This document shows, in pieces, positions 24,549 through 34,138 of a DNA stretch of 64,000 nucleotides (position 1 is its first letter; each line of letters starts with the position of its first letter). Both the position numbers and the translations under genes were made by a program. Source of the stretch: Saccharothrix sp. NRRL B-16348 (lineage in GTDB: Bacteria > Actinomycetota > Actinomycetes > Mycobacteriales > Pseudonocardiaceae); assembly GCF_001280085.1 (NCBI RefSeq), contig NZ_LGED01000211.1, positions 62,001 through 126,000 on the forward strand, in the 5' to 3' direction. The notes below the pieces were generated by a model. The model worked only from the letters and a program-made list of their open reading frames with translations. It was not told the DNA's origin and ran no database searches.

Positions 24549-26120
24549 TCAGTTCCAGGACGGCAGCCACTTCTGGGCGTCCCACACTTCCGGGGTGATC
24601 GGGATGCCGTTGAGGATCGGCCACAGCCACACGAAGTTGGCCACGACCAGGCCCACGTACAGCGACACCGCGAGCAGGCCGGTGCCCCGGCGTTCCTTGC
24701 CGTCGGTCCGCCTGCCCAGCATCTCGCCCAGCGCCAGCGCGATGCCCAGCACCAGGAACGGCGCCATCGGCATGGCGTAGAAGTAGTACATCTGCCGGTC
24801 GACGTTGATGAACCACGGCAGGAAGCCCGCGCCGTAGCCGACCAGCACCGCCGCGTACCGCCAGTCCAGCTTGGCGATCGACTGCCACATCGCCCACGCC
24901 AGCACCGGGAACGCCAGCCACCACAGGGCGGGCGTCCCGATCAGCATGATCGCGCCCACGCAGCTCGGCCCGCCGCAGCCCTGCACGGCGCCCTCGAAGT
25001 AGTAGAGCATCGGCCGCAGGCCCATCGGCCACGTCCACGGCTTCGACTCCCACGGGTGCGGGTTGGACTCCGGCGTCACCAGCTTGGTGTGGAACTCCAG
25101 CACGTTGCCGCTGTAGTACCAGAGCGCCCGCAGCGGCGCCGGGATCCAGCCGTCCTCGGGGATCTTGGTGCCCGCGATGTGCCGGTCGATGGCCGTCTCG
25201 GACGCGAACCACGCCCACCACGTCGCCAGGTACGCCAGCAGCGGGATCACCAGCAGCGCGAACAGCGACGGCAGCAGGTCCTTCGCGAACGCCCCCGCCC
25301 ACGGCCGCTCCACGCCCGCCGAACGACGGGCCAGCGCGCTCCAGAACACCGACAGCACGCCGAAGAACGCGATGTACCACAGGCCGGACCACTTCACGCC
25401 GCACGCGAGGCCCAACGCGACCCCGCCCGCGAACCGCCACCAGCGGAAACCCAGCCACGGGCCGAACGGCGAGTTCGTCACCCAGCCCTCGCGCACCGCG
25501 ACGGCCAGCCGCGACCGCACCTGGTCCCGGTCCACCACCAGGCACGCGAACGCCACCACCACGAAGAACGTCAGGAACGCGTCCAGCATCCCCATCCGCG
25601 ACTGCACGTGGCTCATGCCGTCCGCGATCAGCAACACGCCCGCGATGGCGCCGATCAGGTCCGACCGCGTCATCCGCCGCGCGATCCGGATCACCAGCAG
25701 GATCGTCAGCGTGCCCGCGAGCGCCGACGCGAACCGCCAGCCCACGCCGTCGTAGCCGAACAGCCACTCGCCGACCGCGATGAGCTGCTTGCCCAGCGGC
25801 GGGTGGACGATCAGCTCGTAGCCGGGGTTGTCCTCGTACCCGCCGTTGCGCAGCACCTGCGCGCCCTGCGGCACGTAGTGCTTCTCGTCGAAGACCGGCG
25901 TGCCCTTGTCGGTCGGGAACCCCAGGTTCCAGAACCGGACCACACCGCCGATCAACGCCACGGTCAACGTGATGAGCCAGCCCCTCAGGGCGTCGCTCAT
26001 CGTGCCGGGTTCGAGCTGGCGGGCCCGCTGTTCGCGGTCGTTGCCCGGTGGCGGGCTCGTCGGCGGGACCTCGCCGGCGTCGACCACGTCGTCTGCGGAC
26101 TGCGGTGCGATCAGGCTCAC
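24549..26120 (-). CDS. pmt: Dolichyl-phosphate-mannose--protein O-mannosyltransferase (GT-C)
   Basis: Pmt transfers mannose from polyprenyl-phosphate-mannose to exported proteins as they cross the membrane. The 523-residue protein has about 11 transmembrane helices, the catalytic Asp-Glu of the first loop in PVFDEKHYVPQG, HPPLGKQLIAVGEWL, and the later HPWESKPWTWP loop typical of actinobacterial Pmt (Rv1002c). The start is put at GTG 26120 because TACGAT sits 7 bases upstream on the minus strand; GTG 26144 would give 531 residues. It is divergent from rsmI, as in mycobacteria. The preceding spacer (24432-24548) shows no feature. Confidence 0.92.
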   Translation of the reverse strand: MSLIAPQSADDVVDAGEVPPTSPPPGNDREQRARQLEPGTMSDALRGWLITLTVALIGGVVRFWNLGFPTDKGTPVFDEKHYVPQGAQVLRNGGYEDNPGYELIVHPPLGKQLIAVGEWLFGYDGVGWRFASALAGTLTILLVIRIARRMTRSDLIGAIAGVLLIADGMSHVQSRMGMLDAFLTFFVVVAFACLVVDRDQVRSRLAVAVREGWVTNSPFGPWLGFRWWRFAGGVALGLACGVKWSGLWYIAFFGVLSVFWSALARRSAGVERPWAGAFAKDLLPSLFALLVIPLLAYLATWWAWFASETAIDRHIAGTKIPEDGWIPAPLRALWYYSGNVLEFHTKLVTPESNPHPWESKPWTWPMGLRPMLYYFEGAVQGCGGPSCVGAIMLIGTPALWWLAFPVLAWAMWQSIAKLDWRYAAVLVGYGAGFLPWFINVDRQMYYFYAMPMAPFLVLGIALALGEMLGRRTDGKERRGTGLLAVSLYVGLVVANFVWLWPILNGIPITPEVWDAQKWLPSWN

Positions 26121-26127
26121 GCGCACG

Positions 26128-26133
26128 ATCGTA
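26128..26133 (-). promoter_or_regulatory. Candidate leaderless -10 box of pmt
   Basis: TACGAT on the minus strand ends 7 bases before GTG 26120. It overlaps the rsmI box on the other strand by two bases. Confidence 0.45.
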
Positions 26134-26137
26134 GGGT
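26132..26137 (+). promoter_or_regulatory. Candidate leaderless -10 box of rsmI
   Basis: TAGGGT ends 7 bases before GTG 26145. Confidence 0.5.
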
Positions 26138-26144
26138 GAGACAC

Positions 26145-26990
26145 GTGAGACCTGTATCTGGATCAGGCCGTTTGGTGCTGGCGGCTACTCCGCTCGGCGA
26201 CGTCCGGGACGCTTCACCGCGCCTGGTCGAGGCCCTGGGCACGGCCGAGGTGATCGCGGCCGAGGACACCAGACGGCTGCGGTCGCTCGCTTCGGCCCTG
26301 GACGTGACCCCGAAGGGCCGGGTGGTCAGCTTCTACGACCAGGTCGAGACGGCCAGGCTGCCCGGCCTGCTGGAGGCGCTGCGGGACGGTCGGACGGTGG
26401 TGCTGGTGACCGACGCCGGCATGCCGAGCGTGTCCGACCCCGGCTACCGCCTCGTGGCGGCGTGCGTCGAGGAGGGGATCCAGGTCACGTGCCTGCCCGG
26501 GCCGTCCGCGGTGACGACCGCGCTGGCCGTGTCGGGCCTGCCGTCGGACCGCTTCTGCTTCGACGGCTTCCCGCCGCGCAAGCAGGGCGAACGGCGGCGG
26601 TGGTTCGCGGCGCTGGCGAACGAGCCCCGCACGTGCGTCTTCTTCGAATCACCCCATCGGCTCGCGGACACCCTCGCCGACGCCGCCCACGAGCTCGGTG
26701 CGGACCGCCGTGCCGCCGTGTGCCGGGAGCTGACGAAGACGTACGAGGAGGTCAAGCGGGGTGGGCTCGGCGAGCTGGCCGAGTGGGCGGCGGAGGGCGT
26801 GCGCGGCGAGGTCACCGTCGTGCTGGCGCCCGCCGAGGCCCGCGAGGCCCCGCCGATCGAGGCGCTGGTGGCCGAGGTGAGGCAGCGCGTGGCCGCCGGC
26901 GAGCGGACGAAGACGGCGGCGGCCGAGGTCGCCGAGGCGGCGGGGGTGAGCAAGAAGGCCCTGTACGACGCCGTGATCAGCGGTTCTTGA
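26145..26990 (+). CDS. rsmI: 16S rRNA (cytidine(1402)-2'-O)-methyltransferase
   Basis: RsmI methylates the ribose of C1402 in the decoding centre of 16S rRNA using SAM. The 281-residue protein has LAATPLGDVRDAS, the AEDTRRLRS element, VTDAGMPSVSDPGYRLV (SAM loop) and PGPSAVTTALAVSGLPSD, then a C-terminal helix-turn-helix tail (AEAAGVSKKALYDAV). Length fits the family. GTG at 26145 is preceded by TAGGGT at 7 bases and no Shine-Dalgarno. Position opposite pmt is conserved (Rv1003). Confidence 0.95.
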   Translation: MRPVSGSGRLVLAATPLGDVRDASPRLVEALGTAEVIAAEDTRRLRSLASALDVTPKGRVVSFYDQVETARLPGLLEALRDGRTVVLVTDAGMPSVSDPGYRLVAACVEEGIQVTCLPGPSAVTTALAVSGLPSDRFCFDGFPPRKQGERRRWFAALANEPRTCVFFESPHRLADTLADAAHELGADRRAAVCRELTKTYEEVKRGGLGELAEWAAEGVRGEVTVVLAPAEAREAPPIEALVAEVRQRVAAGERTKTAAAEVAEAAGVSKKALYDAVISGS

Positions 26991-27015
26991 CCCGCACGAG
27001 CCGCACGCCCGGCGG

Positions 27016-27363
27016 TCAGCTGTTCGAGATCGCCACGATGATCCAGACGATCGCCCACAGGCCGCACGTCAGGATCGTCAGGATCAGGTGCAGCCCGTGG
27101 TTGACGCCGCGTCGGCCGGCGATGACGTTGACCTGCACGTTCTGCTGCGGCATCACGTGCTGGACGTAGGGCGGTGGCGGGTAGGGCTGGGCGTAGGGCT
27201 GCTGCGGGGGGTAGGGCTGGGCGTACGGCGGCGGGGCGTACGGCTGGGTCGGCTGCTGGTACGGCTGCACCGGGTAGGGACCGGACTGCGGGCCGGCCGG
27301 GTCGTGCCACCCCTGAGCGGCCTGGTCGTCGGCGGGGAACGGCGGCTGGTGGGGGTTCGACAC
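27016..27363 (-). CDS. Small membrane protein with Pro/Tyr/Gln-rich N-terminus
   Basis: The 115-residue protein has a low-complexity Pro/Tyr/Gln half (about 1-65, with repeated QPYAPPPYAQPYPP-like units) and a C-terminal hydrophobic helix (about 92-112, LILTILTCGLWAIVWIIVAI). The motif CGLWAIVW is common in small actinobacterial membrane proteins, whose function is unknown to me. GTG at 27363 is favoured by GGAG 6 bases upstream; ATG at 27405 would add 14 residues. It is divergent from metG and tail-to-tail with rsmI. Confidence 0.75.
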   Translation of the reverse strand: MSNPHQPPFPADDQAAQGWHDPAGPQSGPYPVQPYQQPTQPYAPPPYAQPYPPQQPYAQPYPPPPYVQHVMPQQNVQVNVIAGRRGVNHGLHLILTILTCGLWAIVWIIVAISNS

Positions 27364-27505
27364 GGGGCGCTCCGGGAAGGCTGGGCGGTGGGTACCGCTG
27401 TGCATCGAGCCGCCGCCGTAGATCGTTAACCGCCGACTCCGAACGGAGATCCGCAGCCTGCCCCGGCACTGCCCAACCCGCGGAAACCCGCTGGGAGCGG
27501 CTCCG

Positions 27506-27511
27506 TAGGCT
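27506..27511 (+). promoter_or_regulatory. Candidate leaderless -10 box of metG
   Basis: TAGGCT ends 6 bases before the ATG at 27518; no Shine-Dalgarno is present. Confidence 0.5.
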
Positions 27512-27517
27512 TGGCCC

Positions 27518-29308
27518 ATGAGTGCCTCCGTGCTGACCGCGGTGGCGTGGCCCTACGCCAACGGCCCCCGCCACATCGGTCACGTCTCCGGTTTCGGTGT
27601 CCCCTCCGACGTGTTCTCCCGCTACATGCGCATGTCGGGCAACCGGGTGCTGATGGTCTCCGGCTCGGACGAGCACGGCACACCCATCTCGGTGCAGGCC
27701 GAGAAGGAGGGCATGTCCACCCGCGAGCTCGTGGACAAGTACCACCGCGTGATCGCGAACGACCTGCACGGCCTCGGCCTGTCCTACGACCTGTTCACCC
27801 GGACCACCACCGGCAACCACTACAAGGTGGTCCAGGAGCTGTTCCTCGCCCTCTGGCGCAACGGCTACGTCATCCCGAAGACCGAGATGGGCGCGATCAG
27901 CCCCTCCACCGGCCGCACGCTGCCCGACCGCTACATCGAGGGCACCTGCCCGATCTGCGGCTACGACGGCGCCCGCGGCGACCAGTGCGACAACTGCGGC
28001 AACCAGCTGGACCCCGTCGACCTGAAGAACCCGCGCAGCCGGATCAACGGCGAGACGCCGAAGTTCGTCGAGACCGAGCACCTGTTCCTGGACCTGCCGC
28101 AGTTCATCGACGCGCTCGGCGGCTGGCTCCAGACCCGCACCGAGTGGCGGCCGAACGTGCTCAAGTTCAGCCAGAACCTCATCAGCGACCTGCGCCCGCG
28201 CGCCATCACCCGCGACCTGGACTGGGGCATCCCCATCCCGCTCGACGGCTGGAGCGAGCAGCCGATGAAGCGCTTCTACGTGTGGTTCGACGCGGTCATC
28301 GGCTACCTGAGCGCGTCGGTCGAGTGGGCCCGCCGCACGGGCGACGCCGACGCCTGGAAGGAGTTCTGGACCGGCGACGCCCAGGGCTACTACTTCATGG
28401 GCAAGGACAACATCGTCTTCCACTCGCTGATCTGGCCCTCCCTGCTCCTCGGGCAGAACGGCCAGGGCGCGAAGGGCGGCGAGCCCGGCTCGTTCGGCAC
28501 GCTGAACCTGCCCACCGAAGTGGTCTCCAGCGAGTTCCTGACCATGAGCGGCTCGAAGTTCTCCACCTCGCGCGGCACCGTCATCTACGTCACGGACTTC
28601 CTCAAGGAGTTCGGGCCGGACGCGCTGCGCTACTTCATCTCCGTCGCCGGCCCCGAGAACCAGGACACCGACTTCACCTGGGAGGAGTTCGTCCGCCGGA
28701 CGAACTTCGAGCTGGCCAACGAGTGGGGCAACCTGGTCAACCGGTCCATCTCGATGGCGCACAAGAACGTGGGCGCGGTGCCGCGGCCGACGAGCCCCAC
28801 GCAGGCCGACCACGAGCTGCTGGAGCTGTCCCGCAAGGCGTTCGACGTGGTGGGCGCGAACCTGCGCCGCTCCCGGTTCAAGCAGGCGTCGTCCGAGGCC
28901 ATGAAGGTGGTCGGCGCGGCCAACCGCTACCTGTCCGACCAGGAGCCGTGGAAGCTCAAGGACGACCCGGAGCGCCGCGACACCGTGCTGCACACCGCGT
29001 TGCAGGTCGTGCAGGACGCCAACGCCCTGCTGACGCCGTTCCTGCCGCACTCGGCGCAGAAGGTGCACGAGGCGCTCGGCGGCACGGGCGTGTGGGCGGC
29101 GCAGCCGCAGCTGACCGACGTCGCCGACCTGGACGTGCCCGACCGCGAGTACCCGGTGCTGACCGGCGACTACGCGGCCGAGCAGGCGACGTGGGCGTCG
29201 ACCCCGATCGAGGTCGGCAGGCCGCTGGCCAAGCCGGCGCCGCTGTTCGCGAAGCTCGACCCCGAACTGGGTGAGACCGGCCCCGAGTGGGCCCCGATCG
29301 TCAAGTGA
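27518..29308 (+). CDS. metG: Methionyl-tRNA synthetase
   Basis: The enzyme charges tRNA-Met, including the initiator. The 596-residue protein has the class I HIGH motif (RHIGHVSGF, about 18-26), a zinc knuckle [18 protein letters not shown] (about 147-164), the KMSKS-equivalent KFSTSRG (about 347-353), and an anticodon-binding helical domain (about 400-560, including [13 protein letters not shown]). This is the short form without the C-terminal tRNA-binding domain, as in mycobacteria. ATG at 27518 with TAGGCT 6 bases before it implies a leaderless mRNA. It overlaps tatD by 4 bases. Confidence 0.97.
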   Translation: MSASVLTAVAWPYANGPRHIGHVSGFGVPSDVFSRYMRMSGNRVLMVSGSDEHGTPISVQAEKEGMSTRELVDKYHRVIANDLHGLGLSYDLFTRTTTGNHYKVVQELFLALWRNGYVIPKTEMGAISPSTGRTLPDRYIEGTCPICGYDGARGDQCDNCGNQLDPVDLKNPRSRINGETPKFVETEHLFLDLPQFIDALGGWLQTRTEWRPNVLKFSQNLISDLRPRAITRDLDWGIPIPLDGWSEQPMKRFYVWFDAVIGYLSASVEWARRTGDADAWKEFWTGDAQGYYFMGKDNIVFHSLIWPSLLLGQNGQGAKGGEPGSFGTLNLPTEVVSSEFLTMSGSKFSTSRGTVIYVTDFLKEFGPDALRYFISVAGPENQDTDFTWEEFVRRTNFELANEWGNLVNRSISMAHKNVGAVPRPTSPTQADHELLELSRKAFDVVGANLRRSRFKQASSEAMKVVGAANRYLSDQEPWKLKDDPERRDTVLHTALQVVQDANALLTPFLPHSAQKVHEALGGTGVWAAQPQLTDVADLDVPDREYPVLTGDYAAEQATWASTPIEVGRPLAKPAPLFAKLDPELGETGPEWAPIVK

Positions 29309-30141
29309 CCAAGCGTCGCGGCGAGCGGCCACCGGTCCCGGAAACCCTTCCGGCGCCGGTGGTCGACGCCCACACCCACCTCGACGCGTGCGGCGCGCGG
29401 ACGCCCGACGAGGTCCGCGCGATCGTCGACCGGGCCGCGCAGGCGGGCGTGGACCGCGTGATCACGGTCGCCGACGACCTCGACGCCGCGCGGTGGGCCG
29501 CCGAAGCCGCCACGTGGGACGACCGGGTGTTCGCGGCCGTCGCCCTGCACCCCACGCGCACGTCGACGTTCGGCGAGGTCGAGCAGACCGAGCTGGCCCG
29601 GCTCGCCGAGCAGCCCAGGGTCGTCGCGATCGGCGAGACCGGCCTGGACTACTACTGGGACTACGCGCCGAAACCGGCCCAGCACGAGGCCTTCCGCTGG
29701 CACATCGACCTGGCCAAACGGGTCGGCAAGCCGTTGATGATCCACGACCGGGACGCGCACGACGACATCCTCGCGGTGCTCGACGCCGAGGGCGCGCCGT
29801 CCACTGTGGTCTTCCACTGCTTCTCCGGCGATCTCTCCTTCGCGCGCGCGTGCGTGGAACGCGGGTTCGTGCTCTCGTTCGCGGGCACGGCGACGTTCCG
29901 CAACGCCCACGCCCTGCGGGAAGCCGCACTGTGGGTGCCGGAGGACCACATGCTCGTCGAGACGGACGCGCCGTTCCTCACGCCCCACCCGTACCGAGGT
30001 CGCCCGAACGAGCCGTATTGCGCGAACTACACCCTCCGCGACATAGCGACGCTGCGTGAGATCGACCTGGGTGAGTTGGCCACGGAGATCACCCGAAACG
30101 CCGAACGTGTCTTCGGCCTTCGTGACGCGGTGAAGTCGTAA
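29305..30141 (+). CDS. tatD: TatD-family metal-dependent deoxyribonuclease
   Basis: TatD enzymes are 3'-5' DNA exonucleases of the amidohydrolase fold. The 278-residue protein has the metal ligands in [36 protein letters not shown] and ETDAPFLTP, in the expected order. GTG at 29305 overlaps the metG stop by 4 bases (GTGA), so translation is coupled. The metG-tatD-rpfB-ksgA order is conserved with Rv1007c-Rv1010. Confidence 0.95.
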   Translation: MTKRRGERPPVPETLPAPVVDAHTHLDACGARTPDEVRAIVDRAAQAGVDRVITVADDLDAARWAAEAATWDDRVFAAVALHPTRTSTFGEVEQTELARLAEQPRVVAIGETGLDYYWDYAPKPAQHEAFRWHIDLAKRVGKPLMIHDRDAHDDILAVLDAEGAPSTVVFHCFSGDLSFARACVERGFVLSFAGTATFRNAHALREAALWVPEDHMLVETDAPFLTPHPYRGRPNEPYCANYTLRDIATLREIDLGELATEITRNAERVFGLRDAVKS

Positions 30142-30420
30142 TACCACTTACGACGAATGGCGGACAGACTTGCTCCCCTGACGGAGTGACTGAACTCACA
30201 AGGGTTGTCGGGGTGTTGGCACAACCCCCGTGAACCCGTTACGGTCCCGTGACCGTGCCCCGAGTCGTGATTCGGGGCGCACCCGCAGTCGGGGCGGGTC
30301 ACGTTGACACCAGAAGCGAGAAGCCGAACACGCACAGGAGTTGCCGGAGATCACCAGCTGACCACCGACACCGATCGTGCGCGTCGCCGGACTTCGCGCC
30401 TTCAGGAGGTATGGCACCCC
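30142..30420 (+). other. Upstream region of rpfB
   Basis: The 279-base spacer has no ORF with support. GGGTTGT (30199 onward) and ACAACCC form a 7-bp stem that could end the tatD transcript, and CCCCGA...TCGGGG forms another small hairpin at about 30258-30277. I looked for a ydaO-type c-di-AMP riboswitch, common before actinobacterial rpf genes, and did not find its core. The spacer ends with AGGAGG (30404-30409) for rpfB. Confidence 0.5.
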
Positions 30421-31857
30421 GTGAACTCGTTCAACGAGGACACCGACTGGTTTACGCCCGTGCAGTCGACACCCGCGGCGGGTGTCGACGTCCTGGACAG
30501 ACCCGGGCTGCCGCCGTCCGAATGGGACACCGCGGTGTTCACCATCACCCCGGACGACGTGCTGGAAGTGCTGGGCCCGGACGCCGACGAACTGCTCGCA
30601 GGGGCGAACGTCGACGTCGACGAGCTGATCCGGCTCATCAACGCCGAGACCACGCTCCTACCCCCGATCATCATCCCCGACGAGGTCTCCCAGGACCGGG
30701 TCGCGGGCAGCCTGGCCGCCGAGCGGCCGAGCGCCCCGCCCGCCGCGCTGGTCGAAGCCGCGGGGAAGTGGAAGCGGCGTTTCCTCAAGGCCGCGGTGCT
30801 CACCGTGCTGGTGACCATCTCCGGCGGCGGCGCCACCGCGATCGCGATGGACAAGTCCGTCACGGTCGACGTCGACGGCGAGGCCACGACCGTCCGCACG
30901 TACGAGTCGACCGTCGGCGAGATCCTCGCCGACGAGGGCATCGCGATCGGCGAGCACGACGCGCTGAGCCCGTCACCCCAGGCGAAGGTGAGCGACGGCG
31001 GGAAGATCTCGCTGGACCGCGGCCGGCTGGTGAAGATGACGGTCGACGGCGAGCAGCGCGAGGGCTGGGTCCGCTCGGTCACCGTGGACGAGGCGCTGGA
31101 CCAGCTGCAGGTGAACGACGAGGGCGCGTGGCTCTCCCACGACCGCGGCATGGACGTCCCCCTCAACGGCCTCTCGCTCGAGGTCAAGAGCCTCAAGACC
31201 ATCACGCTCTACGACGGCGGCAACGCGCCCCGGCAGATCCAGACGACGGCCGTGACCGTCGAAGAGCTGCTGAAGACCGAGAACCTCACGCTCGGCGCCG
31301 ACGACAAGCTCGAGACGGCGATCGACCTGCGCGTCACGAACGGCGCCGAGGTCCACATCACGCGCACCGGCGTGTCGGTGATCAACGCGACGGAGGCCAT
31401 CCAGCCGCCCGTCGAAGAGGTCAAGGACGACACGATGATGAAGGGCCAGAAGGAGGTCCTGGACCCGGGCGAGGCCGGCGAGCAGATCGTCACCTACCGC
31501 GTCACGGTGAAGAACGGCGCCGAGATCGGCCGCGAGAAGCTGGGCGCGAAGGTCACCAAGGAGCCGAAGCCGAAGAAGGTCAAGGTCGGCACGAAGCTCC
31601 CGCCCGACGGCGCGGTCTGGGACGCGCTGGCGCAGTGCGAGGCGACCGGCAACTGGGCCATCAACACCGGCAACGGCTACTACGGCGGCCTCCAGTTCGC
31701 CAAGGGCACCTGGGACTCCTACGGAGGCAGCCAGTACGCCGCGTACCCGCACCAGGCGACCCGCGAGCAGCAGATCGCCATCGCCACCAAGCTCCGCGAC
31801 GCGCGCGGCGGCTACTCGGCGTGGCCCCACTGCCAGCAGAAGCTGGGCCTGCCGTAA
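30421..31857 (+). CDS. rpfB: Resuscitation-promoting factor RpfB
   Basis: RpfB is a peptidoglycan-cleaving transglycosylase that promotes exit from dormancy. The 478-residue protein has a long cytoplasmic N-terminus (1-118), a transmembrane helix (about 121-143, [20 protein letters not shown]), three DUF348 repeats (about 145-300, e.g. [20 protein letters not shown]), a G5 domain (about 320-395) and the Rpf catalytic domain (about 400-478, [17 protein letters not shown] with the catalytic Glu, then [18 protein letters not shown]). The two Cys of the Rpf fold are present. The 118-residue cytosolic leader is longer than in M. tuberculosis RpfB. GTG at 30421 follows AGGAGG at 11 bases. Confidence 0.95.
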   Translation: MNSFNEDTDWFTPVQSTPAAGVDVLDRPGLPPSEWDTAVFTITPDDVLEVLGPDADELLAGANVDVDELIRLINAETTLLPPIIIPDEVSQDRVAGSLAAERPSAPPAALVEAAGKWKRRFLKAAVLTVLVTISGGGATAIAMDKSVTVDVDGEATTVRTYESTVGEILADEGIAIGEHDALSPSPQAKVSDGGKISLDRGRLVKMTVDGEQREGWVRSVTVDEALDQLQVNDEGAWLSHDRGMDVPLNGLSLEVKSLKTITLYDGGNAPRQIQTTAVTVEELLKTENLTLGADDKLETAIDLRVTNGAEVHITRTGVSVINATEAIQPPVEEVKDDTMMKGQKEVLDPGEAGEQIVTYRVTVKNGAEIGREKLGAKVTKEPKPKKVKVGTKLPPDGAVWDALAQCEATGNWAINTGNGYYGGLQFAKGTWDSYGGSQYAAYPHQATREQQIAIATKLRDARGGYSAWPHCQQKLGLP

Positions 31858-31867
31858 GAATGCACGG

Positions 31868-32746
31868 GTGACTGAGGATTCGACGTCGGCCGGGTCGGGG
31901 AGCCAGCTCCTCGGTCCGGCCGACGTCCGTCGGCTGGCCGCCGAGCTGGACATCCGCCCCACGAAGAAGCTGGGGCAGAACTTCGTGCACGACCCGAACA
32001 CGGTGCGGCGCATCGTGTCGGCGGCCGACCTGCGCCCCGACGACGTCGTGCTCGAAGTGGGGCCCGGCCTCGGCTCGCTGACGTTGGCGTTGCTGCCCTC
32101 CTGTCGCGCGCTGGTGGCCGTGGAGATCGACGGGGTGCTCGCGGACCGCCTGCCCGTCACGGTGGCCGAGCGGGCGCCTCGGCTGGCCGACCGGCTGAGC
32201 GTCGTGCACGCGGACGCGATGCGCGTCACCCCGGACCAGCTCCCGGTCGAGCCGACCGCCCTGGTGGCGAACCTGCCGTACAACGTGGCCGTGCCCGTGG
32301 TGCTGCACCTGTTGGCCGTGCTGCCGTCGTTGCGCACCGGGTTGGTGATGGTGCAGTCCGAGGTGGCCGACCGGATGGCCGCGGGCCCCGGCAGCAAGGT
32401 CTACGGCGTGCCCAGCGTGAAGCTCGCCTGGTACGCCGACGCCCGCCGCGCCGGTCCCGTGCCGCGCTCGGTGTTCTGGCCCGTGCCCAACGTGGACTCG
32501 GCGCTGGTCGCGTTCGACCGGCACGAACCGCTGTCCACTGTGGACCCGAAGCGGCTGTTCGCCTTGGTGGACGCGGCTTTCGCGCAACGCCGCAAGATGC
32601 TGCGCGGGGCGCTGTCCGGCTGGGCGGGTTCGGCCGCCGAGGCGCAGCGGCTGCTCGTCGCCGCGGGCGTCGACCCGGCGGTGCGCGGCGAACAACTGGC
32701 CGTCGGGGACTTCATCCGGATAGCCGAGGCCGCGTCCACTCGATAG
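31868..32746 (+). CDS. ksgA: 16S rRNA adenine N6,N6-dimethyltransferase
   Basis: KsgA (RsmA) dimethylates A1518 and A1519 of 16S rRNA late in 30S assembly. The 292-residue protein has [17 protein letters not shown] motif [16 protein letters not shown], acidic [15 protein letters not shown], catalytic [10 protein letters not shown] and the C-terminal helical [12 protein letters not shown] at 31868 lies 10 bases after the rpfB stop, so they may be cotranscribed. Conserved position (Rv1010). Confidence 0.96.
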   Translation: MTEDSTSAGSGSQLLGPADVRRLAAELDIRPTKKLGQNFVHDPNTVRRIVSAADLRPDDVVLEVGPGLGSLTLALLPSCRALVAVEIDGVLADRLPVTVAERAPRLADRLSVVHADAMRVTPDQLPVEPTALVANLPYNVAVPVVLHLLAVLPSLRTGLVMVQSEVADRMAAGPGSKVYGVPSVKLAWYADARRAGPVPRSVFWPVPNVDSALVAFDRHEPLSTVDPKRLFALVDAAFAQRRKMLRGALSGWAGSAAEAQRLLVAAGVDPAVRGEQLAVGDFIRIAEAASTR

Positions 32747-32798
32747 TCGTTGATCTTTCGGCCGAAAGTGTGATTTGCCGGACGATCCTGTTTCGGGC

Positions 32799-32828
32799 TT
32801 GCGTCAGCCGGTCCTGGTCAGGTCTACT
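32799..32828 (+). promoter_or_regulatory. Candidate promoter of the metNIQ riboswitch transcript
   Basis: TTGCGT (32799-32804) and TCTACT (32823-32828) are spaced by 18 bases, with a start expected about 7 bases on, at the beginning of the aptamer. Agreement with consensus is moderate. Confidence 0.4.
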
Positions 32829-32833
32829 CGTGG

Positions 32834-32924
32834 TGCCATCCCGAGCGGCCGAGAGACCTGGCTCCACGACGCCGCAGCAACCACCCCTCCACGGGGGCAG
32901 GTGCTTCCGCCAGGAACGATGGAG
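32834..32924 (+). ncRNA. SAM-I (S-box) type riboswitch
   Basis: The stretch has the S-box core order: a P1 strand CCATC, CCGAGCGGCCGAGAGACC, the P2/P3 kink region GGCTCCACGACGCCGCAGCAACC split by loops, a hairpin CCCCTCCACGGGGG, then GGTGCTTCCGCCAGGAAC and the closing strand GATGG. SAM-I riboswitches switch off methionine genes when SAM is high, and metNIQ follows. The closing strand runs directly into GGAGG, the ribosome-binding site of a leader peptide, suggesting translational control. Confidence 0.83.
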
Positions 32925-32930
32925 GATCAC

Positions 32931-33011
32931 GTGCCCAGGATGCGAACGCTCACCCGCCGGCGGGTCGTCGACCACGGCCGTCGCACGTCGTCAGCCTGTC
33001 GCAGCTGCTGA
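32931..33011 (+). CDS. Leader peptide ORF of the metNIQ operon (26 aa)
   Basis: GTG at 32931 has GGAGG at 32921-32925 with a 5-base spacing, the best Shine-Dalgarno in the operon leader. The peptide ends RRRVVDHGRRTSSACRSC, matching the short leader peptides (pattern RR.VD..R..SA.C) seen before sulfur-assimilation and cysteine/methionine genes in Streptomyces and relatives. Those are thought to sense amino acid supply through ribosome stalling. Two Cys near the end fit cysteine responsiveness. The SD overlaps the closing strand of the SAM riboswitch. A hairpin GTCCTC-CGTC-GAGGAC at 33040-33055 follows the stop and could be the attenuator. Function is inferred from family pattern and place. 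Confidence 0.78.
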   Translation: MPRMRTLTRRRVVDHGRRTSSACRSC

Positions 33012-33039
33012 GCAGCCCCAGGCGCCGCCGAGTCCCCGC

Positions 33040-33098
33040 GTCCTCCGTCGAGGACACCTTTCCGAGCTGAGCCGTCGGTCGCGCACGCCCTGAGCGTG
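33040..33098 (+). promoter_or_regulatory. Hairpins between leader peptide and metN
   Basis: GTCCTC-CGTC-GAGGAC (33040-33055) is followed by ACCTTTCC, and CACGC...GCGTG pairs at 33084-33098. These are the only stable structures between the leader stop and the metN start, and they are candidates for attenuation. Confidence 0.5.
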
Positions 33099-33127
33099 TG
33101 CCGCCGCATGCCGTCGTGGAGCGAAAC

Positions 33128-34138
33128 GTGATCACTGTCGAGAACCTCACCAAGACCTTCCCCGGGAGTACCGGGCAGGTTCGCGCGCTGGACGGCGTGA
33201 ACCTGGACGTCGCCGCGGGCACCGTGCTCGGCGTCGTCGGCCCCAGCGGGGCGGGCAAGTCCACCCTGGCCCGGTGCGTCGCGCTCCTGGAGCGCCCCGA
33301 CAGCGGCGCGATCCGCGTCGACGGCACCGACCTCGTCTCCCTCGACGGCACCGCGCTGCGTGCCGCCCGCCGGCAGATCGGCGTCGTGCCGCAAGGGGAT
33401 TCCCTGCTGCGCCAGCGCACCGCCGCGGGCAACGTCGCGCTGCCGCTGGAGGCCGCGGGCGTGGCCGGGCCGCAGCGCCGCACCCGCGTCGCCGAACTCC
33501 TCGACCTCGTCGGCCTGACCGACAAGGCGGGCTCGTACCCCGACCAGCTCTCCGGCGGCCAGCGCCAGCGGATCGCGGTCGCGCGGGCGCTCGCCGCGTC
33601 ACCGTCCGTGCTGCTGGCCGACGAGCCGACGTCCGCGCTCGACCCCGACACCACCGGCTCGGTGCTCGCCGTGCTCGACCGGGCGCGCGCCGAACTCGGC
33701 GTGACGGTGCTCGTGGTCACGCACGACATGGGCGTGGTCCGGAAGATCTGCGACGACGTCGCGGTGCTGGAGGACGGCCGCGTGGTGGAGCACGGCAAGG
33801 TGCTCGACCTGGTGTCGGACGCCGCGAGCCGCACGGCCGCGTCGCTGCTGCCCGGCGTGGACCAGAACCCGGCCCTGGAGGGCTCGTTCGACCGGGTCGC
33901 GGACGTCGTGCTGATCGGCTTCGCCGCCGTCGGCGCGCTGCTGCCCGAGGCCACCAGCCGGTTCGGCGTGGAGCTGAACCTGCTCGGCGGCGGCCTGACC
34001 AGGCTCGGCGAGACCCCGGTGGCGCGCTTCCGCGTCGGCCTGAAGGGCGAGCGCGCCGACTCGGCGCTGGAGTGGATCTCGGAGGCGGGCGGCTCGGTGC
34101 GCCGGACCCTCTCGGGTCCGCAGGGAGTAGCTGCGTGA
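33128..34138 (+). CDS. metN: Methionine ABC transporter ATP-binding protein MetN
   Basis: MetN powers uptake of methionine with MetI and MetQ. The 336-residue protein has Walker A GPSGAGKST (about 38-46), signature LSGGQRQRIAVARAL, Walker B VLLADEPTSALD, the H-loop VVTHDMG, and a C-terminal NIL/ACT-like domain (about 255-336), which in MetN binds methionine and feeds back on transport. GTG at 33128 follows GGAG at 6 bases; an in-frame GTG at 33098 is possible. It overlaps metI by 4 bases. Confidence 0.94.
   Translation: MITVENLTKTFPGSTGQVRALDGVNLDVAAGTVLGVVGPSGAGKSTLARCVALLERPDSGAIRVDGTDLVSLDGTALRAARRQIGVVPQGDSLLRQRTAAGNVALPLEAAGVAGPQRRTRVAELLDLVGLTDKAGSYPDQLSGGQRQRIAVARALAASPSVLLADEPTSALDPDTTGSVLAVLDRARAELGVTVLVVTHDMGVVRKICDDVAVLEDGRVVEHGKVLDLVSDAASRTAASLLPGVDQNPALEGSFDRVADVVLIGFAAVGALLPEATSRFGVELNLLGGGLTRLGETPVARFRVGLKGERADSALEWISEAGGSVRRTLSGPQGVAA

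Noticed and set aside
30142..30420. c-di-AMP (ydaO) riboswitch before rpfB
   Set aside because: Such a switch is common before actinobacterial rpf genes, but the conserved ydaO core could not be found; only two ordinary hairpins are present.
30249..31871. Alternative rpfB frame starting at the ATG at 30411
   Set aside because: ATG 30411 lies one base after AGGAGG and is out of frame with the Rpf domains; its product is Arg/Ala-rich noise.
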